Origin: Acidobacteriota bacterium | GTDB taxonomy: Bacteria; Acidobacteriota; Terriglobia; Bryobacterales; Bryobacteraceae | NCBI GenBank assembly: GCA_947470805.1 | Contig: CANIVU010000052.1 | Location: forward strand, 1-60,400 | Reading direction: 5' to 3' | DNA: 60,400 nucleotides | Shown: one piece after another, positions 50,907 to 60,039 of the stretch | Position numbering within the stretch: position 1 is the first letter of the stretch | How the letters are laid out: every line of letters starts with the position of its first letter | Notes under the pieces: generated by a model | Seen by the model: the letters and a program-made list of their open reading frames with translations, nothing else | What the model was told of the DNA's origin: nothing | Database searches by the model: none | Made by a program: the position numbers and the translations under genes

Positions 50907-52126
50907 CGGAGCGCTCCCTCGCCTTCCGCGCCCTCCAATACCCCAACTTCCGCATCTTCATCGCCGGCCTCGCCATCAGCCTCATCGGCACCTGGATCCA
51001 GTCGGTCGCCCTCAGTTGGCTCATCTATCGCCTCACCCATTCCGAGTTCCTCCAGGGCATGTCGAACTTCTGTTCCCACATGCCCGTGCTCCTCCTGAGC
51101 CCCCTCGCCGGCCTCGCCGCCGACCGCTTTCCCCGCCACTACATCGTCCGCATCACCCAGACCATCTTCCTCGCCCACGCCTGCCTCCTGGCCTACCTCA
51201 CGCTCACCCATCAGGTCACCGTCCCCCAAATCCTCGTCCTCGCCGGCCTCCTCGGCTGCGCCAACGCCTTCGACATCCCCGCCCGCCAATCGCTGATGAT
51301 CCTCCTCACCTCCAAGGAAGATCTGCTCGGCGCCATCTCGCTCAACTCCGTCGCCTTCAACACCGCCCGCACCCTTGGCCCCTCGCTCGGCGGCCTGCTC
51401 GTCGCCACCCTCGGCGAAGGCGTCTGCTTTTCCATCAACGCCGTCAGCTTTCTCGCCGTCCTGGCGTCTTTATGGATGTTGAAACTCCCGCCCGCCCAGC
51501 CTCGCCAGCGCCATAGCGAAGAAGGCCTCGCCGCCGGTGTCCGCTACGCCTGGACGCGCCCTGCCATCCGCTATCCCCTCGCCCTCTGCGGCATCATCAC
51601 ACTCACCAACGCGCCACCTCTCGTCCTGGGCCCCTTCATTGCCGACGGTCTGTTCCACCAAGGCGCCACCGGCCTCGGCATCCTCATGGCCGCCTTCGGC
51701 CTCGGCGCCACTGTCGGCGTCGCCCAACTCGCCGTCAAAAAATCCAGCGAAGGCCTGCAGTCCATCGCCGGCCAGGGCGCCCTGTTCTATGGCATCGCGC
51801 TCCTCTGCTACTCCCTCGTCCCGTATTTCTGGATGGTCGTCCTGTGCAGCTTCATCGCCGGCTACGCCTTTTTCCGGCAGAACGCCGCCAACAACGCTCT
51901 CATCCAAGCCGTCGTCGACGAAAAGTACCGCGGCCGCGTCATGTCGTTCTACACCATGATGGCCGTCGGCATGCTCCCCATCGGCAGCTTCCTCGCCGGT
52001 TGGGCCGCTGAACACTTCGGCCCCCGTCCGGTGCTCGCCGTCTCCGCGCTCCTCGCCTGCGCCACCGGCGCGGCCTACCTCATCTACACTCGTTCCATGG
52101 ACGCTCAAGAATGTTCCGCCCAATAA
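50903..52126 (+). CDS. MFS transporter, EntS/MFS_3-like
   Basis: About 407 residues from GTG 50903, which overlaps the HMA stop; sequence upstream in this frame shadows that gene. Typical start RALQYPNFRIFIAGLAISLIGTWIQSVALSWLIYRLT, with helix 2-3 loop LAGLAADRFPRHYIVRITQ, the conserved PARQSLMILL segment, and C-terminal YRGRVMSFYTMM. Twelve apparent spans. This pattern matches the enterobactin-exporter-like MFS_3 group, which exports siderophores or other small molecules. Context with a metal-binding protein would fit a metal or siderophore link, though weakly. Confidence 0.88.
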   Translation: MTERSLAFRALQYPNFRIFIAGLAISLIGTWIQSVALSWLIYRLTHSEFLQGMSNFCSHMPVLLLSPLAGLAADRFPRHYIVRITQTIFLAHACLLAYLTLTHQVTVPQILVLAGLLGCANAFDIPARQSLMILLTSKEDLLGAISLNSVAFNTARTLGPSLGGLLVATLGEGVCFSINAVSFLAVLASLWMLKLPPAQPRQRHSEEGLAAGVRYAWTRPAIRYPLALCGIITLTNAPPLVLGPFIADGLFHQGATGLGILMAAFGLGATVGVAQLAVKKSSEGLQSIAGQGALFYGIALLCYSLVPYFWMVVLCSFIAGYAFFRQNAANNALIQAVVDEKYRGRVMSFYTMMAVGMLPIGSFLAGWAAEHFGPRPVLAVSALLACATGAAYLIYTRSMDAQECSAQ

Positions 52127-53268
52127 TCGCCATCCTCCTCTTCCTCGCGGCCGCTCACGCCCAGCCTTCGAACAAGGACCTGTTCGATCAAATCGACCCC
52201 ACCCTCAACGAGCTCGCCGCCCTCACCGGCCTTGCACCCAAAACCAAGGTCGAACGCGACTTCATCACCCGCGAAAAATTGAAGGTTTTCCTCCAAACCC
52301 GTATTGATGAAACGGTGAAACCGGAAGAGATCCGCGTCGAAGAGCTGACCCTCAAGCTCTTCGGATTCATCCCCGAAACCTACGATCTCAAAGCATCCAC
52401 CGTCAACCTCCTCACCGAGCAGGCCGCCGCCTTCTACGACTACCGCAAGAAGAAAATGTTCCTCCTCGAAAGCGCCCCGGAGATCTCCCAGCGCTTCGTC
52501 CTGATTCACGAACTCGCCCACGCCCTTGCCGACCAACATTTTCACCTGGAAAAGTACATCCAGCAAGGCCGCAATGACGACTCCGCCACCGCCCGCATGG
52601 CCGTCATGGAGGGTCAGGCCCAGTGGCTCATGTACGAACTCATGGCAAAGAAGGCCGGCCAATCCCTCCGCAAGGATCCCGGAATGGTCCGCATGTTCGT
52701 TTCCAACTCCGCCGCCGGCCTCAGCCAGTATCCCGAACTCTCCAACGCCCCCGTCTACATCCGCGAAAGCCTGCTCTTTCCCTACACCCGCGGCCTCGTC
52801 TTCCAGCAGGCGGTCATCGCAAAACTAGGCGATGCGGGCTTCGCCGAAGTCTTCCGCCATCCGCCCCTCAGCACCCGCGAAGTTATCCACCCGGAACTCT
52901 ACTTCGACAAGAAGAAAACCGCGAAAATCAAAGCCCCCAAACCTGCCAACGCCAGCCGCTACAAGGAATCCGTCGATGGCGAACTCGGCGAGTTCGATAT
53001 CTACATCCTCCTCAAACAATTCGTCAACGAAGAGGCCGCCGATAAGCTTTCCCCCGCCTGGCGCGCCGGCCAGTTCCGCGTCCTCGAAAACAAGGAAAAC
53101 AAACACCCCCTCCTCGCCTTCGCCGTGGAATTCGACACCCCGGCCCACGCCGAAGAGTTCATGACGCTCTACGAACAAAAGGTGATCCCGGCGAAAACGA
53201 AACGATCCGGCACCAATAGCGTCAAACAGCAAGGAACCCGAATCTCCGTCCTCGAAGGAATAGAATAA
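52111..53268 (+). CDS. Secreted HExxH metallopeptidase-like protein
   Basis: 385 residues, ATG 52111 overlapping the transporter end by 16 bases. A signal peptide (MFRPIIAILLFLAAAHAQ) is followed by a helical domain and the zinc motif HELAH (H133, E134, H137) in FVLIHELAHALADQHF. The third ligand is probably E167 in MAVMEGQAQWLMYE. The rest is helical with a Lys-rich stretch near 265. It resembles uncharacterised bacterial gluzincin-like proteins; the substrate is unknown. Six bases separate it from the thioredoxin-like gene. Confidence 0.82.
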   Translation: MFRPIIAILLFLAAAHAQPSNKDLFDQIDPTLNELAALTGLAPKTKVERDFITREKLKVFLQTRIDETVKPEEIRVEELTLKLFGFIPETYDLKASTVNLLTEQAAAFYDYRKKKMFLLESAPEISQRFVLIHELAHALADQHFHLEKYIQQGRNDDSATARMAVMEGQAQWLMYELMAKKAGQSLRKDPGMVRMFVSNSAAGLSQYPELSNAPVYIRESLLFPYTRGLVFQQAVIAKLGDAGFAEVFRHPPLSTREVIHPELYFDKKKTAKIKAPKPANASRYKESVDGELGEFDIYILLKQFVNEEAADKLSPAWRAGQFRVLENKENKHPLLAFAVEFDTPAHAEEFMTLYEQKVIPAKTKRSGTNSVKQQGTRISVLEGIE

Positions 53269-53273
53269 TTCGT

Positions 53274-53804
53274 ATGCGCTTCTTCGCCCTGGCCGCCCTG
53301 GCCGCGTTCTCCCTCGTCGCCGCCGACATCCCCCGTCCTGCCCCGGACTTCACCATCGCCATGCCCGGCAATAAGTCGGTCAAAGTCAGCGATTACAAGG
53401 GGAAAGTGGTGATTCTGGAATTCCTCCTCACCACCTGCCCCCACTGCCAGAAGGCCTCCCAAGGCATCAACAAGGTGTACCGCGAACTCAAAGCCCAGGG
53501 CGTCCAACCCATCGGCATCGCCATGAATGCCATGCCCAACATGCTTGTAGAGGACTACGTCAAACAGTTCAATCTCGACTTCCCCGTCGGCTGGTCCGAA
53601 CGGGAACCCGCCGTGGCCTTCCTCCAGCATCCGGTGATGATGATGATGTCCTTCCCGAACCTGGTGATCATCGACCGTAACGGCGTCATTCGCCACCAGA
53701 TCCCCGGCGGCGACAAGTTCTTCGAAAACGAAGAGACCAACCTAAAGGCGCTCCTGGCTCCGCTATTGAAAGCCCCGGCCGCCAAAAAAGCCGCGGCGAA
53801 ATAA
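53274..53804 (+). CDS. Thioredoxin-like redoxin (TlpA/AhpC-TSA)
   Basis: 176 residues with a signal peptide (MRFFALAALAAFSLVAAD). The redoxin pattern PAPDFTIAMPGNKSVKVSDYKGKVVILEF leads to the active site TTCPHC with C55 and C58, a CxxC of the DsbA/TlpA kind. MMSFPNLVIIDRNGVIRHQIPGG contains the cis-Pro region. The tail is Ala/Lys-rich. It acts in the periplasm, probably reducing or exchanging disulfides, maybe of its metallopeptidase or heme-protein neighbours. It faces the ThuA gene convergently. Confidence 0.88.
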   Translation: MRFFALAALAAFSLVAADIPRPAPDFTIAMPGNKSVKVSDYKGKVVILEFLLTTCPHCQKASQGINKVYRELKAQGVQPIGIAMNAMPNMLVEDYVKQFNLDFPVGWSEREPAVAFLQHPVMMMMSFPNLVIIDRNGVIRHQIPGGDKFFENEETNLKALLAPLLKAPAAKKAAAK

Positions 53805-53814
53805 CGCCCGTCCG

Positions 53815-54720
53815 CTACTTCTTCGGCGCGGGAGTGAAATCGGCGCGGGTTGAAGTTTTAGTGCCCGTCGGGAAATCGGCGGGTACTTTTTGGGTGACCT
53901 TGCCGGTGGCCGCCCACTCGGTGCCGCGCTGGTACGTCGCGATGAAGCCGACACAGTTCAGACCGGCTTGATCGTGGCCGAGCGTCGTGTGGAAGATGCG
54001 GCCTTTGCCGTATTTGAGAACCATCAGCACGGGTTCGTCGCGGCCGGTGCCTTTGTTGGATTCGTCGGAGAAGGCCGTGGCCAGCACCGTCATGTTTTCA
54101 CCCGGGCCGCGCATGCGGGCGTAGAGTTCGTCGGGGACGTGCATCCACTCCGTGGGGAGGCCCTTGGTGATGGGGTGGTTGGTAACGCGGTTCACGATCT
54201 TGAACGCAATGCGGGCGCCGTGGCTGCCCGCCTTTCCGGCACTCAAGTCGGGGAGCACTTTGCCGTCTTTGTAGTACCAGAAGGGGCCATCGGCTTCGGT
54301 CCGCCCGCGCCAGCCGCCAATGCCGATCATCTGGTTGTACGCCTTCCACTTGGGGAAGGCATTATCGGCCGCGTGGACGGCCACCAGTCCGCCGCCATTC
54401 TGCATGTACTTTTCGAAGCTCTGCTTCAGCTCATCCGGCCAGCGTTCGTCGGGGACGTCGTAGTTCGACACCACCACTTTGTACTTGCTGAAGTCGGGCT
54501 TGAAGTTGGAGAAATCCGCGCCTTTGGGCGGAGCGGTGACGACTTCCACCTGGAAGACACCGGCCTGTTCCAACATGCGCTGCAGGTAGGGCGTCGTGGC
54601 ACGCCAGTCGTGATAGGCGCCGCCGGATTCGCCATCGAGCAACATGACTTTAATGGGTTGAGCGGCCGGCAGAGCGCCGGTCATCGTAAGCAGCAACAGG
54701 GCGGGCAGGAAGGTTCGCAT
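53815..54720 (-). CDS. ThuA-like domain protein, secreted
   Basis: 301 residues with a signal peptide (MRTFLPALLLLTMTGALPAAQ). ThuA features: KVMLLDGESGGAYHDWRATT, VVVSNYDVPDERWPDEL, NGGGLVAVHAADNAFP, and the late RIFHTTLGHD. The domain is a class-I glutamine-amidotransferase-like fold of unknown catalysis, first linked to trehalose utilisation, and is very common in Planctomycetes and Acidobacteria beside sugar-degradation genes. Here the neighbour is a GH43-like gene, 18 bp upstream on the same strand, so a shared glycan pathway is plausible. Confidence 0.85.
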   Translation of the reverse strand: MRTFLPALLLLTMTGALPAAQPIKVMLLDGESGGAYHDWRATTPYLQRMLEQAGVFQVEVVTAPPKGADFSNFKPDFSKYKVVVSNYDVPDERWPDELKQSFEKYMQNGGGLVAVHAADNAFPKWKAYNQMIGIGGWRGRTEADGPFWYYKDGKVLPDLSAGKAGSHGARIAFKIVNRVTNHPITKGLPTEWMHVPDELYARMRGPGENMTVLATAFSDESNKGTGRDEPVLMVLKYGKGRIFHTTLGHDQAGLNCVGFIATYQRGTEWAATGKVTQKVPADFPTGTKTSTRADFTPAPKK

Positions 54721-54738
54721 ACCGTTTCGCCTTCTATG

Positions 54739-55689
54739 TTATCCCTTCTTGCCGCCGATGACATATGGCAGTCCGCGCCGCCAGCCGATTTTTGTCTGGG
54801 CAAGATACCAGGTGCGGCCTTTGTCGTTGTTGCCCTGGTAGAACAGAACCGTTTCGCCTTTTTTATCGGTGAAAATGCCGGGATGCCCGGACTCCGAAGA
54901 GTTCCATTCGCCAGGCTGGCCGGCGGGGAGCAACGGCTCCCTGAACAGGCGTTGCCAGTTCAGCCCGTCGCGGCTCTTCGCGCATCCGATTTGCTGCGGG
55001 GCGTTGTTGTAACCACCGGCGTAGAACATGTACAGATCGCGCCCGCGCTGAATAACGGACGGCGCCTCAATGCAGTCGCGTTCCCACGGGAGCTCGGGTT
55101 GCAGTATCGGCTTGTCGGCGAGTTGAGTCCAACTGTCGCGGTTGAAATTCGTATCGGCCGGGGCGTAGGCGCCGGTGATCATTTGGATCTTCATAGCCGG
55201 GTCGCGCGTGGCGGCGTAGAGCAGCCAGCGGTTGTTGTGCAAGATGACGTCGGCATCAATCGCGCGCCCGGCGGTCCAGGAGCCGGTGGGGTGGAAGATG
55301 GGGTTGGTAGGATTGCGGGTGAAGTGGATGCCGTCGGGGGATGTGGCGTGGCAAATGGCGTCCTTGGGGCCGTTGCCATAGGTCTGGTAAAAGATGTGCA
55401 CCTGGCCGCCGATGACCTTCGCGCAGGGGGCAAACAGGCCCTTGGCTTCATAGTCGGCAGCGGGCGGAATCTCGCCGATCTTTGTCCAGGTTTCCAGGTC
55501 GGTGCTGGTGGCAATGCCGATGGTCCATTGGGAGAGCTGGTTGTTGGCCTCGCGGGTGGGAGTGGAGTAATAGAGCCAGTATTTGTTGGCGAATTCGATG
55601 ACGGAGGGGTCCTTGGCGTAGGGGCGGCCCAGGCGGGTGGTGTCGGCCCATCGGGGCGCGAGGAGCGCGAGGATTGTGCGGCGAGTCAT
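54739..55689 (-). CDS. Glycosyl hydrolase-like five-bladed propeller protein (GH43/GH130-like)
   Basis: 316 residues. After a short leader come repeated beta-propeller blades: RPYAKDPSVIEFANKYWLYYST, GIATSTDLETWTKIG, GLFAPCAKVIGGQVHIFYQTYG, TSPDGIHFTRNPTNPIF, AIDADVILHNNRWLLYAA and APSVIQRGRDLYMFYAGG. The catalytic acids of GH43 are usually the first Asp (here D28 in KDPSV), a middle Asp (DAD region) and a Glu (CIEAP); all three positions have a matching acid. A secreted or periplasmic glycan hydrolase is likely. It is the first gene of the pair with ThuA. The start overlaps the divergent cytochrome gene's leader. Confidence 0.8.
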   Translation of the reverse strand: MTRRTILALLAPRWADTTRLGRPYAKDPSVIEFANKYWLYYSTPTREANNQLSQWTIGIATSTDLETWTKIGEIPPAADYEAKGLFAPCAKVIGGQVHIFYQTYGNGPKDAICHATSPDGIHFTRNPTNPIFHPTGSWTAGRAIDADVILHNNRWLLYAATRDPAMKIQMITGAYAPADTNFNRDSWTQLADKPILQPELPWERDCIEAPSVIQRGRDLYMFYAGGYNNAPQQIGCAKSRDGLNWQRLFREPLLPAGQPGEWNSSESGHPGIFTDKKGETVLFYQGNNDKGRTWYLAQTKIGWRRGLPYVIGGKKG

Positions 55690-55718
55690 GGCAGTTATTC
55701 AGTAGTATAGGGGGGATC

Positions 55719-57725
55719 ATGCGGCGGTGGCTCTGGACGGTTTTGGTGTTGGCGGGTTGCGCGAAGGCGCCGGCGCCAGTGGCGACTTATGTGGACGCGC
55801 GGAGCTGCGCCGGGTGCCACGCGGAAATTGCCAAGTCGTATGCGAAGTCGGGTATGGCGCGCGCATTTTACCGGGCTACGGCGGACACGATGAAAGGCCT
55901 GACTGGGACGCTTTCTCATGGCGCGTCGGGGCGTTCGTATTCCGTTTTGGAGCGGGATGGGCGCTTCTTTCAATCGCGGAGCGGGGCCGGGGCGGAGGCG
56001 ATTGAGCGCGAGATCCACTACGTGATGGGATCCGGGCGGAAGGCGCGCACCTTCGTGCACCGGACGCCGCAGGGGCGCCTGGCCGAGTTGCCGCTGGGTT
56101 GGTATGCCGAGAAGGGCGGGACACTGGCGATGAGTCCGGGATACGACCGGCCGGACCCCTTGGATTTCCGGCGGAAGATCTCCTACGACTGCATGTTCTG
56201 CCACAACGCCTATCCGGCCGTGGCGGCGGGGCAGGACGCGCCGGCGCAGGAACCAGTGTTTCCAGCGGCATTGCCCGAAGGGATCGATTGCCAGCGGTGC
56301 CACGGACCGGGCAGTCTGCATGTGGCCGCGGCGGGGAAAGGCGGGATTGTGAACCCCGCGAAACTGGGCGCCGAACGCGGCATGGAAGTCTGCATGCAAT
56401 GCCATTTGGAGACGACGTCGACACCCCTGCCGAATTCGCTGATACGCTTCGGCCGCGGGGCGTTTTCCTACCGGCCGGGTGAGCCGCTTTCCGATTTCGT
56501 ACTCCACTTCGACCATGCGCCGGGCACCGGACGGGAGGAGAAGTTTGAGATCGTCAACTCCGCCTACCGGCTGCGCCAATCGAAATGTTTTGTGGCGAGC
56601 GCAGGAAAGATGCAGTGCACCACGTGCCACAATCCGCACGTTGCGGGGCCGGCCTCGGTGGGGAAAGCGTGTCTGGGATGCCACGCGGGCCTTACGGGAG
56701 GGCCGCACAAGCCGGGGGCCGATTGTGCCTCGTGCCACATGCCGGCGCGGCGCACGGAGGATGTGATCCACGCCGTGATGACCGACCACAAGATTGTGCG
56801 GCGGCCGCCGGCCGGGGATTTGCTGGCGGCGCGTGCCGAACAGCGGGGAACCTACTCGGGCGAAGTGGTTTTGTACTATCCGCCCGCACTGCCGAAGGGC
56901 GCGGAGGCGGAGTTGGCCGTCGCGCAGGTGGTGCAGAAGAGTAATTTGACGGCGGGCATCTCGCGGCTGGCTGGCGTGGTGAGCGCGGAGCCGCGAGTAG
57001 CGTTTGCGTTGGGGGAGGCATATGAGGCGGCCGGAGATTTACGCGGGGCGGAGGCGAAGTACCGCGAGGCGCTGACCGTCGCAGCAGCGGGCCGGAAGTT
57101 GGGAGAGTTGCTGACTCGACGCGGGCGGGCGGCCGAAGCCGTGCCGGTGTTGGAAGCCGTTGTGCCGCGGGACGCCGGAACGTGGTTCGCATTGGGGTTG
57201 GCCTATCGCGCGGCAGGTCGGACAGCCGATGCGGTGAAGGCTTTGGAAGGAGCGATCGCGGCCGATTCCGACTTCCCGGAGGCGCAGAATGCGTTGGGGG
57301 GATTGTTGATTGAAATGGGCGATGGAACGCGCGCCGAGGCGATGCTGCGCGAAGCATTGCGCCAACAACCCGACATGGCCGAGGCGCGGGCCAACCTGGG
57401 CCAGGTGTTGGCCGCGAAGGGGGATTTCACGGGCGCGGAGCGGGAATTGCGGGAAGCACTGCGGTGGAAGGCCGGACTGCTGACGGCCTGGCAGGGGCTG
57501 GGCGAAGTGCTGGCGGTGCGCGGCGATTGGGGTCGGGCACGCGCGGCATATCTGGAAGTTCTAAAGGTGCAACCCGGGGATGAAGGAGCGCTGTTAGGAT
57601 TGGGCACAGCGCAGGCGGCGACCGGGGATCTGGCGGGGGCGCGAGTCAGTTTGCAACGCGCCGCGAAAGGGAAGAATGCGGCCGTTTCCGCGGAGGCCAT
57701 CGAGTTGTTGGGGAAGTTGAAATAA
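55719..57725 (+). CDS. Heptaheme cytochrome c lipoprotein with TPR domain
   Basis: 668 residues from ATG 55719, with GGGGGG three bases upstream; an earlier in-frame start breaks the signal. The N-terminus RRWLWTVLVLAGC is a lipobox, with C14 the acylated cysteine. Seven CxxCH sites follow: CAGCH, CMFCH, CQRCH, CMQCH, CTTCH, CLGCH and CASCH, as in cytochrome c554-like and octaheme families, within residues ~30-350. From about 395 the protein becomes TPR repeats (FALGEAYEAAGDLRGAEAKY and the EAxAxLGxxL pattern). Electron transfer in the periplasm is likely, with the TPRs docking partners. The TPR fusion is seen widely in Acidobacteria. Confidence 0.88.
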   Translation: MRRWLWTVLVLAGCAKAPAPVATYVDARSCAGCHAEIAKSYAKSGMARAFYRATADTMKGLTGTLSHGASGRSYSVLERDGRFFQSRSGAGAEAIEREIHYVMGSGRKARTFVHRTPQGRLAELPLGWYAEKGGTLAMSPGYDRPDPLDFRRKISYDCMFCHNAYPAVAAGQDAPAQEPVFPAALPEGIDCQRCHGPGSLHVAAAGKGGIVNPAKLGAERGMEVCMQCHLETTSTPLPNSLIRFGRGAFSYRPGEPLSDFVLHFDHAPGTGREEKFEIVNSAYRLRQSKCFVASAGKMQCTTCHNPHVAGPASVGKACLGCHAGLTGGPHKPGADCASCHMPARRTEDVIHAVMTDHKIVRRPPAGDLLAARAEQRGTYSGEVVLYYPPALPKGAEAELAVAQVVQKSNLTAGISRLAGVVSAEPRVAFALGEAYEAAGDLRGAEAKYREALTVAAAGRKLGELLTRRGRAAEAVPVLEAVVPRDAGTWFALGLAYRAAGRTADAVKALEGAIAADSDFPEAQNALGGLLIEMGDGTRAEAMLREALRQQPDMAEARANLGQVLAAKGDFTGAERELREALRWKAGLLTAWQGLGEVLAVRGDWGRARAAYLEVLKVQPGDEGALLGLGTAQAATGDLAGARVSLQRAAKGKNAAVSAEAIELLGKLK

Positions 57726-57772
57726 ACCCCTTCCTCCCATCTCCCAGCCCCCTCCATGAGAAACTAAAGGAG

Positions 57773-58120
57773 ATGTTCAACTGGCTGTCCAAATCCACCG
57801 ATGCGCCCGCCCCCGCGCTCGATCTCGAAGCAATCAAACAGCAGGAAATCGCCATCCTGTTCAAACACAGCTCCACCTGCCCCGTCAGCTGGGCCGCCCA
57901 GGCCGAAGTCAAACGCTTCTCCGCTCTGCACCCCGAAGTCCCCGTCTACACCCTCATCGTCCAGGAACAGCGCGACCTCTCCCGCCAGGTCGCCGAATGG
58001 TCCGGCATCCGCCACGAGTCCCCCCAGGTCTTCGTCCTGAAACAAGGAAAAATCGTCGCCAGCGACTCTCACGAAGGCGTGAACGTCGACTTCCTCACCG
58101 GCTCCCTCAAAGCGTCCTGA
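57773..58120 (+). CDS. YtxJ-like thioredoxin-fold protein
   Basis: 115 residues with AAAGGAG before ATG 57773. AILFKHSSTCPVSWAAQAEVKRF is the YtxJ (DUF2847) motif with a single redox-type cysteine, C36, followed by PVYTLIVQEQRDLSRQVAEW and SPQVFVLKQGKIV. YtxJ proteins are linked to bacillithiol-dependent redox control in Firmicutes and occur in other phyla. Whether this organism makes bacillithiol is not shown. Its 3' end overlaps the convergent GNAT gene by 14 bases. Confidence 0.82.
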   Translation: MFNWLSKSTDAPAPALDLEAIKQQEIAILFKHSSTCPVSWAAQAEVKRFSALHPEVPVYTLIVQEQRDLSRQVAEWSGIRHESPQVFVLKQGKIVASDSHEGVNVDFLTGSLKAS

Positions 58121-58598
58121 ACATCACCAGCGCATCCACATACCCCAACGCCGGATGCGCAAACGCCCCCGGCAACCGCCCCACTATCGCAAACCCGCAA
58201 CTCTCCCACAGCCGCACCGCCCGCTCATTCGTCGAGACAACAAAGTTAAACTGCATCGCCCGGAACCCGCCCGCCCGCGCCGTCTCCAGCGAGTGCTCAC
58301 ACATCGCCCTGGCCACCCCGCGCCCCACAAAATCCCCGGCTGTCATATAACCGCAATTGGCCACATGCCCGCCCCCGCCCCGTTGATTCGCTCGCAATAA
58401 ATACGTCCCCACAACCCGCCCATCCACCTCCGCCACACACACCGAATTCCCCGCCCCGAACCAATACCCCAACGCCTCATCAACCAACAGGTCCCGCGGC
58501 AGCGCGTAAGTCTCCCCCGCCCGGATCACCGGCTCCAACACGCCCCAAATCGCCGCCCGATCCCCCTCAACCGCCGCACGAATCGTCACCATATCCAA
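58107..58598 (-). CDS. GNAT-family N-acetyltransferase
   Basis: 163 residues. DMVTIRAAVEGDRAAIWGVLEPVI is a GNAT N-terminal region, CVAEVDGRVVGTYLLR is strand 4, the acetyl-CoA pyrophosphate loop is likely MTAGDFVGRGVARAMCEHSLE (Q/R-x-x-G-x-G/A), and STNERAVRLWESCGFAIVGRLPGAF completes the fold. It resembles L-amino acid or phosphinothricin acetyltransferases. Substrate unknown. A single gene, convergent with the YtxJ-like gene. Confidence 0.88.
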   Translation of the reverse strand: MDMVTIRAAVEGDRAAIWGVLEPVIRAGETYALPRDLLVDEALGYWFGAGNSVCVAEVDGRVVGTYLLRANQRGGGGHVANCGYMTAGDFVGRGVARAMCEHSLETARAGGFRAMQFNFVVSTNERAVRLWESCGFAIVGRLPGAFAHPALGYVDALVMFRTL

Positions 58599-58659
58599 CT
58601 AACTATGCGCCGCCGGGCCTGGAACGCCAAGTATCCCGGCCCGGCGGCGTATCTCCCGG

Positions 58660-59892
58660 TTAGTTACCGCGGTAGTCCACCGTCACGGTGTCCTGCGCCG
58701 TAGCCCCAGTCGAATCCGTCACAGTCAGCAGGAACGTATAAATCCCCCGCCCCTGTGAAAACTGCACCGTCGGCGTCGCCGTCGACCCGCCCAGGATCGA
58801 GCCCACCGGGCTACCCTGCGCCATCGTCCAGAAGTACTGCAACGCCTTCCCGTCCGCGCTCGTCGAAGCCGTCCCGTCGAGCGAAATCGACCGCGACGTC
58901 GCCGTCAAATTCTTCGGTCCCGCCACCGCGATCGTCTTCGTTGCCCCCGGAGCCGTCGGCACCGGCACCGTCAACGACGGCCGCAACGTGTGCAACCGAG
59001 TCACAAACACCCCGCCCGGCAGAATCACGCTCGGGTCCCGTTGCGCGTCCACAATCCGCGTCGCCACCAAAACCCCATTCCGCTGTTCACCCTGCGTAAT
59101 CAGGAAATCATCCACCGCAACCGCCTGCGTTCCATCCGGCCTCGTCACCACGCGGTTAAACGTCCCGCGCCCCTCACAAGTCACCGTATAGGTGCCCGTG
59201 CTGGTCACCGGTCCCACAATGCGCGCCCCCGTCGTCGACGTCGTGTCCGGCTGGTTCAACACACCCGTTCGCAACAAATTCCCCTTCCCGTCAAACGTCT
59301 CCGGCTGCAGCCCCAATGCCGCATTCACCCCGTAGTTCACCTCCACAGAGTAGGATCCCTGCAAACTCGCGTGCGTGTAGCAACCCGCCGACGGCTCCGG
59401 CCGCCGCACATACCGCCGAACCAGGAACACCCCACCCGGAACCGTCCCGGCCGGAATCCGCTGCATATCCGTCACCGCCATCGCCACCAGCTTCCCGTTC
59501 ACCACCGCGCCTTCAGTGATCAGAAAATCGTCAAACGCCGGCGTCGAAACCCCATTCGCCGTCGCAACCCGGGTCACCACCCCGGTCCCGTCACAGTTCA
59601 TCGTGAACGACCCGCGGTTCGTCCCCGCCACAGTCGACCGCTCTCCCGTCGGCGATCCCACCACCGGCTGGTTGTTCAGAAATGTCGCCGCGATGTTCCC
59701 ATTCGCATCATGGTTCCGCACCCCCAGTGCAATCGCAATGTTCGCCCCATAGGTGCCGATCACCGCAAACGACCCCTGCATGCTCTCCAACGTGTAGCAA
59801 GCCGGCGTCGTCTGCGCCCGCAAAGGCGCCCCGCCCGCCAACCCCAAAACCACCATCGCCGCCGGAGCCAGCGCAAATATTTTGTTGATCAT
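58660..59892 (-). CDS. Secreted repeat protein with Ig/PKD-like C-terminus
   Basis: 410 residues. A signal peptide (AMVVLGLAGGAPLRAQ) is followed by two similar units of about 135 residues: ACYTLESMQGSFAVIGTYGANIAIALG to PGGVFLVRRYVRR, and GCYTHASLQGSYSVEVNYGVNAALGL to PGGVFVTRLHTLR. They share CYT-LQGS-Y, FDDFLIT-x-G and a DxQRxPxGxxPGGVFxxR ending, so they arose by duplication. A PKD/Ig-like domain ends the protein (SISLDGTASTSADGKALQYFW to DTVTVDYRGN). The family is common in Solibacter-type genomes; the function is unknown, probably at the cell surface. Confidence 0.72.
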   Translation of the reverse strand: MINKIFALAPAAMVVLGLAGGAPLRAQTTPACYTLESMQGSFAVIGTYGANIAIALGVRNHDANGNIAATFLNNQPVVGSPTGERSTVAGTNRGSFTMNCDGTGVVTRVATANGVSTPAFDDFLITEGAVVNGKLVAMAVTDMQRIPAGTVPGGVFLVRRYVRRPEPSAGCYTHASLQGSYSVEVNYGVNAALGLQPETFDGKGNLLRTGVLNQPDTTSTTGARIVGPVTSTGTYTVTCEGRGTFNRVVTRPDGTQAVAVDDFLITQGEQRNGVLVATRIVDAQRDPSVILPGGVFVTRLHTLRPSLTVPVPTAPGATKTIAVAGPKNLTATSRSISLDGTASTSADGKALQYFWTMAQGSPVGSILGGSTATPTVQFSQGRGIYTFLLTVTDSTGATAQDTVTVDYRGN

Positions 59893-60004
59893 AGCTTCTC
59901 ACTTAGTGAAATATCGAAACCCGAAACGCCGTTCAGCACCGCGCTCGGTCCCGCTAGTCTCCGCCCATCCGCCTTCCACCACAACCAAAACCGCCTGAAG
60001 AAGC

Positions 60005-60032
60005 CTTCAGACCAATCTGAAGACGCTAAAAT
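60005..60032 (+). promoter_or_regulatory. Palindrome and -10 of the CE15-like gene
   Basis: CTTCAGA (60005-60011), CCAA, TCTGAAG (60016-60022) is a perfect 7-bp inverted repeat just upstream of TAAAAT (60027-60032). The ATG 60040 begins seven bases after the -10, so the message would be leaderless. A repressor on the palindrome would cover the -35 region. Confidence 0.45.
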
Positions 60033-60039
60033 AGGGCCC

